Shown piece by piece: positions 1 through 10,720 of a stretch of DNA of 64,000 bases. Below the pieces are notes generated by a model, which made no database searches, had not been told where the DNA came from, and saw nothing but the letters and a program-made list of their open reading frames with translations. The position numbers and the translations under genes are program-made. Within the stretch, counting starts at the first letter, position 1. Every line of letters begins with the position of its first letter. The stretch is taken from NCBI GenBank assembly GCA_947561585.1, contig CANNZV010002460.1:33380-97379 (forward strand), in the 5' to 3' direction. This stretch comes from Caprella mutica. Lineage: Eukaryota > Arthropoda > Malacostraca > Amphipoda > Caprellidae.

Positions 1-89
1 ATGGAGAGATGAGATTTACACGACAACCTGTTGCTCATTTTTATCCGTCTGCTTTCAAACCTATTTCTTTTTTAGTTTTGCCGAAGGAA

Positions 90-331
90 AACAGTTCTAA
101 GGAGGACGGACGTGCTGTGTGTGGAAGCTCATACTCTGGTAAGGTTTTCTCACTTTAATATAAAATTGAAAGAAATTTATTTCTTGAAAAACAAACTATT
201 GTGAACATATAATTATTAAATTTATAGGCTGTTGTTTACGTAGGTAGGTAATAGAGAGGTGGGTACCTCAATAGTTATTTATTAACTATAATTAGGTAGG
301 TACCTACGTACTCTCTTTGAATTTTCCCAGA
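90..331 (+). promoter_or_regulatory. 5' leader of LINE A with an intron-like segment (139-330)
   Basis: The leader contains a good splice donor (tctg|gtaagg, GT at 139-140) and a good acceptor directly before the ORF1 start (tttgaattttcccag|a, AG at 329-330). These would bound a 192-nt intron ending 1 nt before the ATG at 332. Copy B has the same motif, tctg|gtaagt, at 10064-10073. I-group promoters are internal to the 5' leader, so this stretch probably also holds the promoter, but I see no defined promoter motif. Splicing is an inference. Confidence 0.4.
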
Positions 332-2280
332 ATGAGCAAATTTGTACTTGAAGGTGAAAATAGCACTCAATCACATGGTAATAATACGATGGAAGACTTA
401 GTTTCTGATCCTGAAGATTTGGAAATATCAGAAAGAGAAAATGACTCATTTGAAATGGAGTTTGGTGGGTTTGTTAATAAGAGACCCTGTGAATTATCCC
501 CAATTTCTACAAATAAAAAACCTAGGAATTATGATGAGTCATCCAAATCCCCAGACTTGGATAAATCTATGCTTAATGCCCTCTATCACCATGAAATGAT
601 CCAAGAAACCCAACAAAGTGAAATAGAATTGAGTAGAATCATCAAAACAAAGAGGGTACTTCCTATTAATGATCCAAGTTACCTTAACAATACCCTAAAT
701 ATGGCTAGAAATAATCAATATTTCAAACAGGTCATTATAATTGAACCAATTTCAAATGAAAACCACAAAATAAATATTGATAAATTCTTCTCTAATGATC
801 TTTTCCTAGCTAGGGAGGTAAATAAGTCTGTTCTTGGCAAATGCTCTATTGAGAAAACAAGCAAAAATTTCAATAGAAAACTTTTAATTGTTCACTTAGG
901 AAAAGTAAATGAAGATCTCATGAATAAAATTAAATCTTTAGATAAGTTAGGAAACTGGAAGATTAAATGTAGGGCCCCTGTTTCTGAACAATACAGTAGA
1001 GGTGTTATCGGCCCTATAGGTATTGATACTCCTGTTGACGAAGTAGAAAATGAACTCAAAGTCCAAGTAAAATAGTTTGTCTCATAAACTCGCCATTTGT
1101 CTCTCCAGCTCTTTCCAAAATTCAACAAATTCTCTCCAAAATGATCAAATTTTCATAAATTCTCTCCAAAATAACATTGTAGCATAAGAGAAAAATAGAT
1201 AAAACTCGCCATTTGCAATTGAAGGGCTCAAAATAACTGTCACAAACTCGCCATTAAAATGGCGAGTTTGGACATGCTTTATTACTTGGCTCAAAGTAGA
1301 CTTCCCTGAAATAGTTTCCGTAGAAAGAATATTCAAAGGTGTAAATAAACTTCCAACAATTAATCTTAAAATAGTATTTAACTCTCAGCAACTCCCATCT
1401 CAAGTTAGTATTTATCATCAAATATTCAAAGTAAGACCATTTATTGCTAAACCATGGCAATGCTATCAGTGCCAGGGCTTTGGTCACAATGCCTCTGACT
1501 GTAGATTTAGAGCTAGATGTGTTGCATGTGCTGGTTCACATAATACGAGAGATTGTCCTACTAAGTCTAGCGAACCACAAAATACCATAATAAAATGTGC
1601 CAATTGTAACGGATGCCATACGGCTAACTATGGGGGATGCCCGAATATCATGAGAGCAAAACAAATTGAGAAGGTTAGAGCAACTCATAAAATTTCATAC
1701 AGAGATGCAGTAGTGTCAGTTGCAAATAATAGTAATAAAAGAAACTCTGAATACTTCACTCCTGAAAAACCTGGCTTATCTTTATCAGATAGTGTAGATA
1801 GTACTACTAAACATATGGTCTCTAAGGGTTGCCAGACTGATCCAACTGTAACAGATACTGATAGAGATAATAGTAAATTGTCATCAGAATTGATCATTCA
1901 GATAGCAACTCTTGTAGTTAAATTAGTTAAATTAAAGAATATTGATGACTCCACAGCTGTAGAAAGTATAGTTAGTCAAGTGATGGGATTGGAAAAATCC
2001 CCAGTCTTGGGGATTCACTATAGTAAACTCCAACACTACCAAATCATCTAAAAGTTCTCCTACTCAGATAAAGCAGAATATTCATTCAAATGTTAATTCA
2101 AACCAAAGCCATCAGGAAAAAGAAAAGAAAAGTACAAAAAAAGAGAAAATTAAAGCCCAAGCAGAATCTAATAGGAAAAATTCTATTGCTAATGATGAGC
2201 CTGGGGGCTCTGTCAATCCTATGGGGTTTTTGAGTTCAACTCAGGTACATAATTGTCACTGTGAGGGAAATCCTATATAA
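332..2280 (+). pseudogene. LINE A ORF1: gag-like RNA-binding protein with three CCHC knuckles, disrupted
   Basis: ORF1 starts at ATG 332; an in-frame TTG at 317 lies upstream. The acidic N-terminal part is open to TAG at 1073-1075. An insertion (1086-1270) breaks the frame. Coding resumes around 1284 in another frame and holds three zinc knuckles from 1461: CYQCQGFGHNASDC (CX2CX4HX4C), CVACAGSHNTRDC and CANCNGCHTANYGGC. A second frameshift lies near 2000-2015; the alternative frame then stays open to TAA at 2278-2280. Copy B has collinear sequence without the insertion. In this group ORF1 protein binds element RNA to form the RNP. The C-terminal part is rich in lysine, serine and asparagine. 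As it stands the gene would not give full-length protein. Confidence 0.85.
1086..1270. mobile_element. Small MITE-like insertion inside LINE A ORF1
   Basis: This roughly 185-bp segment is absent from the collinear ORF1 of copy B. It begins with aaactcgccat and ends with the reverse complement atggcgagttt, so it has about 11-bp terminal inverted repeats. The motif actcgccatt recurs inside at 1087, 1204 and 1249, and the last copy forms a small hairpin with the right end. A second motif, aattctctccaaaat, is repeated near 1128 and 1156. No coding capacity. I could not define a target duplication, so the exact edges and mechanism are uncertain. Confidence 0.5.
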
Positions 2281-5200
2281 TGTCTGATAATTTTGATATA
2301 TTAACATGGAACTGTCACAGCCTGTACACAAAGTTGATGCATTTTAAAGTAACTTTATATTCTAGGAAACCACACATAGCTTGCCTATGTGAAACGTGGC
2401 TTAAAGAAAGCAGACTTCCTAATTTTATTGGATATAAATCCTTTTTTGTATGTAGAAAAAATAAGGCCGGAGGAGGCATTTGTATATTGGTACGCAGTGA
2501 CTTATGCGTAAGTGAACTCAATTTGACACCTTTTGTAAATATTAATTTGGAAGTGCAGGCTGTGACAGTTTACTCAAAGCATGATAAAATAGATATAATG
2601 AATTTGTATAATCCTAATCTGAATATTTCTTGTGTGGAATTTGAACATTATTTTGGGCAGTTGGGTGAGAGGAAGATTATTGTTGGAGATTTCAATGCTC
2701 ACAGTCAATTGTGGGATACAGTCAGCATAGATAATGTCACAGGAGAAAATCTTACTCAAATTTTGTTTGATAATGCTGACTTGTGTCTACTAACACCTGT
2801 TAATTACCCTACATATTATCATACAGCAACTCGCAAATTCTCAACTCTTGATTTATGTTTCCTCAGTAGTTCCCTTCTCACCTCATCTGATATAAGGCTA
2901 ATGGAGGACATGGGCAGTGATCATTGCCCAATTATGATAAATATCAATTTCAAGCCATGTACTATTTCATTTAAGAGAAGAAAAAGGTGGATATTTGGTA
3001 ATGCTGAGTCTTGGAGAAGTTGGTCTGAAAATTTGCCTGAGGTGTTGTTAGAATGTAATTTGCCTTTAAATCAATCTTATGAGAAATTCCTGACAAATAT
3101 AATTAACACAAGTAATGATATATTTAAAACAACTAAAGAGGAAGTAAAACCTCAATTTTCAAAATCATGGTGGAATAAAGATTGTGAACTTGCTGTGAAG
3201 TCTAGAAGACACAAAAAAAATGTTTTTCACAAACACCCAACTGTCAATAATCTAATTGAACTAAGGAAAGCTGAAGCTTATGTAAAACGAATCACAAAAA
3301 AATCAAAGAAAGAGTCTTTTGTAAATTTTTCAAGTAAACTAACAAAAGAATCTCCTGATAGTATGATATGGAGATATATTGGCAAGTTATCAAATCGCAT
3401 AAATAAATGTTACTCACAGCCGCTTTATTCAAATAATACAATGATCACTGACCCTGTACTTAAATCAAATATAATTGCCAAACATTACCATTCCATTTTC
3501 AATTCAGAAGGACATAACTATGCTACTTATAACTTTCTCCTACAGGTATCATTAGCGATGACTGATGAAACTGAAATGGATTATAATTGTAGTTTTACCA
3601 TGAATGAATTAAATGACTCTGTCTCTACATTGAAGGATACTACTCCTGGGCATGATAATCTCCACAACCAAATGATAAAGCACCTGCCAACTGATTATAA
3701 AAAATGGATCTTAGATATGGCAAACATGAGTTTTAGTACCTCAATTGTTCTCAGTCATTGGAAAATGGCTATAATTCTTCCTATAATTAAACCTCAAAAA
3801 CCTCCATCTGATCCTCTGTCTTACAGACCAATTTCTCTTTTGTCATGTTTTGGTAAACTTTTAGAACGTCTAGTATGCAATAGGCTGAATTTTGTTCTGG
3901 AGCAAGGAAGTCTGTTAAGCACTACGCAGGGTGGTTTCAGAAAGAGATTAAGTACTTTAGATCAGGTAGCCAGACTTGAAAATACCATAAAGGAAGCTAT
4001 CTATGATAGAGAAATATGTATAGCTGTTTTCTTCGATTTAAGCCATGCCTATGATAGTATATGACATTTAGGACTGCTATCTGAATTGGCAAGATTGGGA
4101 ATCAGGGGTAAAATCTTATGTTGGATCAAGGAATATTTGTCTAATAGAAAATATAAAGTTTACTTTGAGGGAGAATATTCAGACGAATTTGAAATGACCT
4201 CTGGTGTCCCACAAGGATCAATTCTAGCTCCTACTCTTTTTAATGTAATGATGGCTAGCATTCCACATTCACAGGATGTTAAGATGGCAGAATATGCAGA
4301 TGACATTGCCATTTTCATGAATGGCTCTGATATGGAAAACTTAAAAAGCAAGATTCAATGTCATATAAATAAATTATCAGATTGGTTTGATAAATGGGGA
4401 TTCAAACTGAATCCAACCAAAACAAAAGCCATGATATTTACTCTTAAAACTGTTGTTGCACCTACTTTAGAAGTTAAAAATAGCATTATTGAATTTGTCT
4501 CCCAATATAAATACCTAGGCATAATATTTGATGGACCAAGATTAACATGGTCTCATCATCTTAAGCATATTACTACCAAATCAGTGTCTAAAGTTAATAT
4601 TTTAAAGTGCATCTCAAATCACCAATGTGGAGCAGATAGAGAGGTGCTCCTCAGACTCTATAAGTCATTAATTCGGAGCATTTTTGACTATGGTTCAGTC
4701 TTCTACATGACAGCATCTAGAACCAATTTAGAGAAATTAGATAGAATCCAAAACAATTGCTTGAGACTTGCTGTAGGTGCTAGAAAGACCTCTCCAATAA
4801 CTTCACTAGAAATTGAAAGCAACACTCTTCCATTACATTTTCATAGAAATAGAATTCTTTCAAACTATTACTTCAGAATAACTGAATTACCTTTAAATCT
4901 CCCTCTAACTAATGAACTTTTTAACCCTGATAGCAGATCATATGAAAAAGCATGGTCATCTACCATCAGGACACCACCCATGGTAGTGAGGAGCATGCGT
5001 CTTCTGCTACAATTTCAATTTCCTGTTCCACAGCCAAATTTCACTGAATTAATATCCCCTGTTCCTCCTTGGATAAACCTGGACTTTTTCATAAAACCAT
5101 ATCTAGAGTCTCTCATATCAAAGAGCAATATGTCCTCACATCACATTCAGTCTCTGTTTAAAGATTTGCAGTTCAACAAATATAGGGACTTTATTGAAAT

Positions 5201-6092
5201 ATACACAGATGGATCTGTAATTTGGGAAGATGAAACATCCACCTCTGCTGCATTGACAGTCAATAATTCTGAATGTTATTCATATGAGGGTTGGAAACTA
5301 AACCCTATAATCTCCATCTTGGGAGCAGAATTATTTGCAATTTTTAGAGCGCTAAAATATCTTTTGTTGAATGTAAATTATACAGAAAAAGGGGTGGTGA
5401 TATTTTCAGATTCCCAATCAGGCCTTCTTCTCATTATGAATAGAGTCCCAAATACTCATATTAGCCTAGTTAATAATATACAGAATATTTTGTTGGAATT
5501 AAACTATAAATACCGTGTAATAATTCAGTTTGTTCCTGGTCACTCAGGAATTATTGGTAATGAGCTGGCTGATGAATCTGCAAAGGCAGCACATAGACTG
5601 ACATTTATCACGGAGTCTCCTGTGTGTAAAAAAGAAAAGAGCAGACTTATGGTTAGAAGGTTACAGGATGCTTGGCAGGAATGGTGGTATGAACAGATGA
5701 GTTCTACTAATAAAGGTAAACATATAAAAAAGATAAAAAATGACATTTCCTTTTGGCCATGGTCCTCGCATCCAGTAAGATCTGTGGAAACTGCTTTAGC
5801 CAAATTCAGAATAGGTCACATTGGCTTGAATAGCCATCTTAGTAGATTTGAGTTGAGGGATAGTAGTTTGTGCAGTTGTGGTATTGTGGAAACAATAGAA
5901 CATTTCTTTCTCCAATGTCCTAATTATGCATATGAAAGATCTGATCTCTACTCCCAAATGAGTGACTTGAATGTGTCGATGACACTTAAAAATTTGCTTG
6001 GAGGAGGAAACTTTGACCTCACAAAACAGAAAAACATATTGTCAATAGTTGCTCAATTTCTAATAAGATCACATAGGCTGAAAGATTTTTAA
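2280..6092 (+). pseudogene. LINE A ORF2: endonuclease-reverse transcriptase-RNase H polyprotein with one nonsense codon
   Basis: The frame is 1270 codons, open except for TGA at 4062-4064 (codon 595). Copy B has TGG there, inside the conserved string after the first RT aspartate. Domains in order: APE-type endonuclease at residues 1-225 (N11, E38 in CLCETWL, D137/N139 in VGDFNAH, SDH at 213-215); RT from about 440, with D586 in FFDLSHAYD, GVPQGS at 642-647 and YADD at 672-675; RNase H with D977, E1017, D1044 and D1098; and a C-terminal CXC...H...C motif at 1198-1213. The protein nicks the target, primes reverse transcription from the nick and degrades the RNA strand. ATG 2280 overlaps the ORF1 stop by one base. 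Every catalytic residue I looked for is present, so the loss looks recent. Confidence 0.93.
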
Positions 6093-6726
6093 AATAACAT
6101 TCATACTAAAACCCTAATAAACAAATGGATAGTGAATAGAATAACAAACTAATCACTAAACTTAGAAGAATCATTTAAACAGAGATCACTGTCAAACAAT
6201 TGTGGAATGCTCTCTTTTTTCATATAAAATGTTGTAAATTTGAAAAGAGTGGTATTCCACAATAATTTTACTAAAGAAAAAAAAGTGTAAAGGCCCATTT
6301 GTATTGTTTTGTCCCACCAGAGTAGAGGTAGAAGCATGAAGTGGTGGTTCAATATATAATTTAAATAAATAAATATTAAAGTTCCCTAATATAAATGAAG
6401 TACCAGTCTCACTCACTCTTGTGGCGCCTCGTGGCCCACCAGGCGAGGCGATGGCAATTGGGGTATCCACCAGGTCTTCAGTATCCAACCTCTACACTTA
6501 ATGAGCAAATAGGTTGACTCCAACTAATATTACTTTTCCCCTACTAACCTGGAACTAACAGAAAGAATTAATAGAGGGAAACAATTATATACCAATTATC
6601 TGACCAAATGATCTAAATGTAACCTTTTTATATTTCAGAAAACAAAAATCTACTGACCTGAGGTGCATGGTATCTGACAGAACCGACAACCTCATTAAAC
6701 TGAGCAAAGAAGAAGAAGAAGAAGAG
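6093..6726 (+). other. 3' UTR and (AAG)n tail of LINE A
   Basis: This non-coding stretch contains sequence also found in copy B near 19920-20120 (for example aggttgga-like and aggcgaggcgatggca blocks). It ends in a short segment that starts after an acceptor-like tatatttcag (AG at 6637-6638) and includes cctcattaaactg just before the (AAG)n tail. The same layout is found in copies B, C and D, so it is likely the RNA 3' end recognised by the ORF2 protein. Confidence 0.75.
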
Positions 6727-7324
6727 AATGGATGAATGAATGTGTAAATATTGTATATAGCTATTGTAAATTATGAATTTTATGTTGTGATTTTTTTGAT
6801 TTTAGAGTCTTTTAATAAAGATATTTTAATGGAAGTTCAGTGCTGATATCAAAGCAATACTGGGGGACCAGTAACCTGTAACCTGTAGTTCCCCTTAGGC
6901 CATTTTCCTTTCATGCCCTCCCACTCCCAGTAGGGATTTACCTTCCCTTGTAAATAATGTACTATAAATTCAACATATATTTAGTTATGTGCTTGTGTTT
7001 TGGTGATTGTGTGTTTTGGTGTTTGCTATTATGTTACCATGAGAAATTCTTAAATTGAAATATTTATTGTGAATTGAGCACTGAAATAAAATATATTACA
7101 AATACTCTAATGAAAAAGGTATGGTACTAACTGGAACCCTTTAAATTTAAAAAAAAAAAAAATTTACTAAAGAAAGGAAGACCTGAGACTCTCTGAGAAA
7201 GTCTCTCACTAGCGAGCATAAGCAGCACACTGTACAAACTGTACAAGTGTGGTCTCCTAAAATGCGAGGGGAGCCCAGTAAGTGAGGCATTTAGGCTATA
7301 GAGAGCATTTCTGTCCATTGAGGG
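6727..7324. other. Non-coding flank, nothing recognised
   Basis: AT-rich DNA after the tail of LINE A. It contains AATAAA-type hexamers near 6812 and 7085 and a run of A near 7150. No coding frame or repeat I could recognise. Confidence 0.5.
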
Positions 7325-8290
7325 TGATGGGTATCCAGACTGCAGGAACTGATAAAGTGTTCTCCAAGAAATCCTCTATTTTGGCTGCTGTTCTCCATAA
7401 GTATCTAAAAGCTGAGCGGCGCACCACATTACGGCGCACTACAATACGGCGCACCACTGTACTTTCTATTAATGACCTCAATGTGAAAAACTGTTATGTA
7501 GTGTGTTGTATCCACTAGTTTGTTGTTCTGCACACTTCATGATTGTTTAATGACCTGCAGACCTGGCAAGTGGCAGGGGGGTTCGGGGGGCGGCACGCCC
7601 CCCGATACATCTACCTAACGGCTAACTGATAAGTTTTTATTTACACCTCAGACTGAAAGTTTACAATAGTTACCCCATAGGCATAAAATTACAAATACAG
7701 TTTTCTATGATGAATTTTATTTTCTATTCCAAATTAAACATCTCAATCGAATAATTAAACTGTGTAGTATAAACATTGGATTCAGGCCAGTCTGCAGAAT
7801 ATGGAACATTTTTCCAAGACTCTCTGCGGGAGTTTATGATTGAAATTTTAGAAATTGGAGATCTCTGCGGGAGATTTTGAATTAATTCCTATGTTACCAT
7901 TAATTTAGCTGCGGGAGATTCTGAATCTGCTGCTGAGAGTCAGAGAGTAGCTCTCTCTCAAATAAAAGTCTCTGCGGGAGAAGAGACACATTCTGCAGAC
8001 TGGGATTCAGGTACCGTCAGGCGTCAGACATGAATTTGATACGACAATTAGAATTAGGTAAGTACCGGTACCTATCAAATTCACTCCATTTATCATTAAT
8101 CTGTATTCAAATTACCTATCTAATAGAATGTACAGTGGTGCGCCGTAATCTGGTGCGCCGTACTGGTGTGCGCCGCTCAGCTTTTAGATACGTATCCTGT
8201 TCTCAGTAAAATACATGTAAATATAGGAGGAAATTAAGGATTGTTCGCACAGAAAAAGTTAGAAATGTCTCATGTTCTGCAGACTGGATG
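7325..8290. repeat. Diverged long inverted repeat enclosing repeated ctgcgggag motifs
   Basis: The left arm (about 7325-7470) and right arm (about 8120-8290) are inverted relative to each other. They share gtatctaaaagctgagcgg and three spaced copies each of the core cggcgcac / gtgcgccg, and end in ccagactgcag / ctgcagactgg. Between them lie four ctgcgggag motifs (about 7825, 7866, 7910, 7972). There is no ORF. It could be a non-autonomous DNA transposon or a foldback relic. No target duplication was identified. Confidence 0.55.
7584..7604 (+). other. GC-rich perfect hairpin in AT-rich surroundings
   Basis: A 9-bp stem (cggggggcg / cgccccccg) with a 3-nt loop (7593-7595), preceded by another G run at 7576-7581. 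CTAA occurs 10 nt downstream (7615-7618). A GC hairpin just before CTRR is the 3' mark of Helitrons, but the next base is C rather than the expected T and I see no 5' TC end, so the assignment is weak. The G runs could also form a quadruplex. Confidence 0.6.
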
Positions 8291-9139
8291 GGTATGTTAG
8301 CATATAAATGATAACATACTCTTTCAGACTCTCTGCAAACTTACACTACACTCCATGACTATTCTCAGTGAAAAGCTACATTGTTCATAAAATTTAATAA
8401 AGAAAATTTCTATAGGAAATTGATTTTCTGAGAATCAAAGGACATCTGAAAGAGCCAGATTAGCTGTTATCATTTTGGAGGGTTAATAATTCAGGAGTTC
8501 AAAAGCAAAACCATGATGAACTTATCTGTAGCTGAGAGCTGACCTAAAGGAGGGAATTTTTTCTGGCAGTGTCAGTTGATTCCGCTGAAGTAATAATCTA
8601 TCCTGAGTCTTGACATGTGTCTTTTCCTTTCTAGAACCAAAAAGTAAACTAGTGATACTGAGTAAGGTCTAAATCGTTTTCTATGTTTCTGATCTCATCC
8701 TGTTACCGTGATGATCTTTGCTATTTTTAATTTAGTTCAATCATTGTATTGAAACAATGATATTCACTTGGTCTCATAGCAAACATTGATTACTATGTGA
8801 CCAGACTAAAGACCAGTCTGGAAAACTGCTTAGGCTAACAGATGAACTCTATATCAGACTACCGTCTATATGCTAAATGCTGCGGATTATACAATTTTTA
8901 GCAATTTGCCATTAATTTTTGAAGTCTGTAAAACTCCAACAGAGTAATTAGTTCATCAGAAAGCACCTATTTTTCCAGACTGGATATGTGATGAATATAA
9001 ATTTTTTTTCTTGAAATAGGAACACTAATGACTAATCTGACCTTCAGTTACCATTTTAGTGAGGGTCTATGGTAGGGTAAGATCTTAATTATCGGTCAGT
9101 TCAACATTTTCAGTCATATAAGAAAAAACAATATATATA
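8291..9139. other. Non-coding, nothing recognised
   Basis: AT-rich sequence with no supported ORF, RNA gene or obvious tandem repeat. It contains scattered ctgcagactgg-like words similar to those in the inverted repeat to the left (for example ttccagactggat near 8970). Confidence 0.4.
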
Positions 9140-9231
9140 ATAATAATTATTTCACTAAGATTGGTTGAGTAAAAACAACCAACCCGGGTTGGTTGTTTTT
9201 ACTCAACCAATCTTAGTGAAATAATTATTAT
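9140..9231. repeat. Perfect 92-bp palindrome without a spacer
   Basis: Each base from 9140 to 9185 pairs with its mirror base from 9231 to 9186; the centre is the SmaI word cccggg at 9183-9188. I checked all 46 pairs and found no mismatch. There is no loop. It could extrude as a cruciform. It may be two fused terminal inverted repeats of a DNA element, or an assembly fold-back. Confidence 0.95.
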
Positions 9232-9959
9232 AAGGTGATCTCCTAGCTATAGCAGGACTTCCTTGATTAAATTCAATGAGTGATCTTGTTTGCTGGGAGA
9301 GAGAATGCTATGTAGAGTGTTTTCTTCCTCTCTTTTCTATTCAGAAAAGAGAGTGCTATACCGGCTGATGAAATTAATCAAATTATTTTCTAAATTCTCT
9401 TTCAACTGATTTTTTTAAATTTTTTTTTAGCTTGTCCCTATTAGGTCACTCATCAGGTAGCTATTGTGTCTGTGTTGGTGGTGATTGTTGTGTGCAGTCT
9501 TGTATAGCTATGCTCATGTGAGGAGTGCTCTGGGAGTCATAGCACTTTTTCTATCAAGAGAAGGAAGTGATTTTTCTTATTTCAAATTTGTATCAATTAT
9601 TTTAATAGTAAATTATTTTTAAATGGTAGGTACTGCTAGTGGAACAATGACCTTTCCATCTGAGCTCTGTCCTGATCTTTGCTTGGACGCCGTTATTGCA
9701 ACTAAGATAAATATATATAATATAAATATATTGTGACTTAGAATCTCCATGGGAGTGCTAATATACATAGCTTTACTCCTGACAATAAGTCATACAAGTC
9801 ATTTAAATTTGTCTTCATGAGAGAGACTTGAAGGGGCAGCTGATGATACCAACACATGTGATAGGGCATGATTAGGTAGATGTTACTAACTGGAAATTTC
9901 TAACCACTAAACTGCAATTAGGTAATTATATGATGCTAATGTTTATTTTGTAATTTCAG
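9232..9959. other. Non-coding, nothing recognised
   Basis: No supported gene. A short hairpin lies near 9325-9352 (cctctcttttct / agaaaagagag). A polypyrimidine-AG word (tttgtaatttcag) ends the stretch at 9959. Confidence 0.4.
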
Positions 9960-10067
9960 GAGTGACGGAAGCACAACAAGTGACATCCATAGACTCCTTG
10001 GTCTGCAGAAGCAGACAAAACAACGTGAAGAAGCTGATGCTACCTGGTGAGCAATCTACTGAATCTG
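9960..10067 (+). promoter_or_regulatory. Exon-like 5' leader of LINE B
   Basis: The segment lies between an acceptor-like tttgtaatttcag|g and a donor tctg|gtaagt (GT at 10068-10069). The donor end resembles the LINE A leader: gaagct is followed by tctggtaag in both. No start codon is used here. It may be a spliced 5' leader of the element or an unrelated exon next to it. Confidence 0.35.
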
Positions 10068-10220
10068 GTAAGTATTATTATTATATTACTTTAAGTATAT
10101 AAATAATATAATCACTAGGTACATCAAATATTGATCGTAATAATTTATTTCCTATTTACCTAATAGGTAAAGAATAGGAAGACTAGGCAAATGAAAGCCA
10201 ACTTAGCCAAGAAACGGGTC

Positions 10221-10720
10221 CATACAATTACCGGAACGGACCATGAATTACTGGAACAGACCCTGAATTACCGGAATGGACCATGAATTACTTGAACGGA
10301 CCATGAATTGCCGGAATGGACCATGAATTGCCGGAATGGACCATGAATTACCGGAACGGAACATGAATTACCGGAACGGAACATGAATTACCGGAACGGA
10401 ACATGAATTACCGGAACGGAACATGAATTACCGGAACGGAACATGAATTGCCGGAACGGAACATGAATTACCGGAACGGAACATGAATTACCGGAACGGA
10501 CCATGAATTACCGGAACGGACCATGAATTACCGGAACGGACCATGAATTACCGGAACGGACCATGAATTACCGGAGCAGAACATGAATTACCGGAACGGA
10601 ACATGAATTACCGGAACGGAACATGAATTACCGGAACGGACCATGAATTACCGGAGCGGACCATGAATTACCGGGACGGACCATGAATTACCGGGACGGA
10701 ACATGAATTACCGGAACTGA
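10221..10720 (+). repeat. 20-bp tandem repeat, left arm of the foldback element (~25 copies)
   Basis: The unit core is gaattaccggaacgga, with variants at a few positions (acc/aac, accgg/gccgg, aacgga/agcgga). Confidence 0.95.

Larger units (their letters stand above)
90..6726 (+). mobile_element. LINE copy A, I-group two-ORF non-LTR retrotransposon, near full length
   Basis: This is a non-LTR retrotransposon with a 5' leader, ORF1, ORF2, a 3' UTR and an (AAG)n tail at 6707-6726. The domain set (APE-type endonuclease, RT, RNase H, terminal CCHC-like motif) is that of I-group LINEs. It has no LTRs and no poly(A). The 5' boundary is uncertain. I place it near 85-95 because a motif there (ggaggacgg then gtgctg) resembles the start of copy C, whose 5' end is fixed by a target duplication. 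I could not find a clear target duplication for A. It is the best preserved copy: ORF1 carries one insertion and one frameshift, and ORF2 one nonsense codon. Confidence 0.88.

Noticed and set aside
240..310. Telomere-like or special ggtaggtacctac words
   Set aside because: Short runs of gtaggta/tacctac only; no TTAGG or similar array, so no telomere claim.
4062..4064. TGA as selenocysteine or programmed readthrough
   Set aside because: Copy B has TGG at the aligned codon, so a plain TGG to TGA mutation is the simpler reading.
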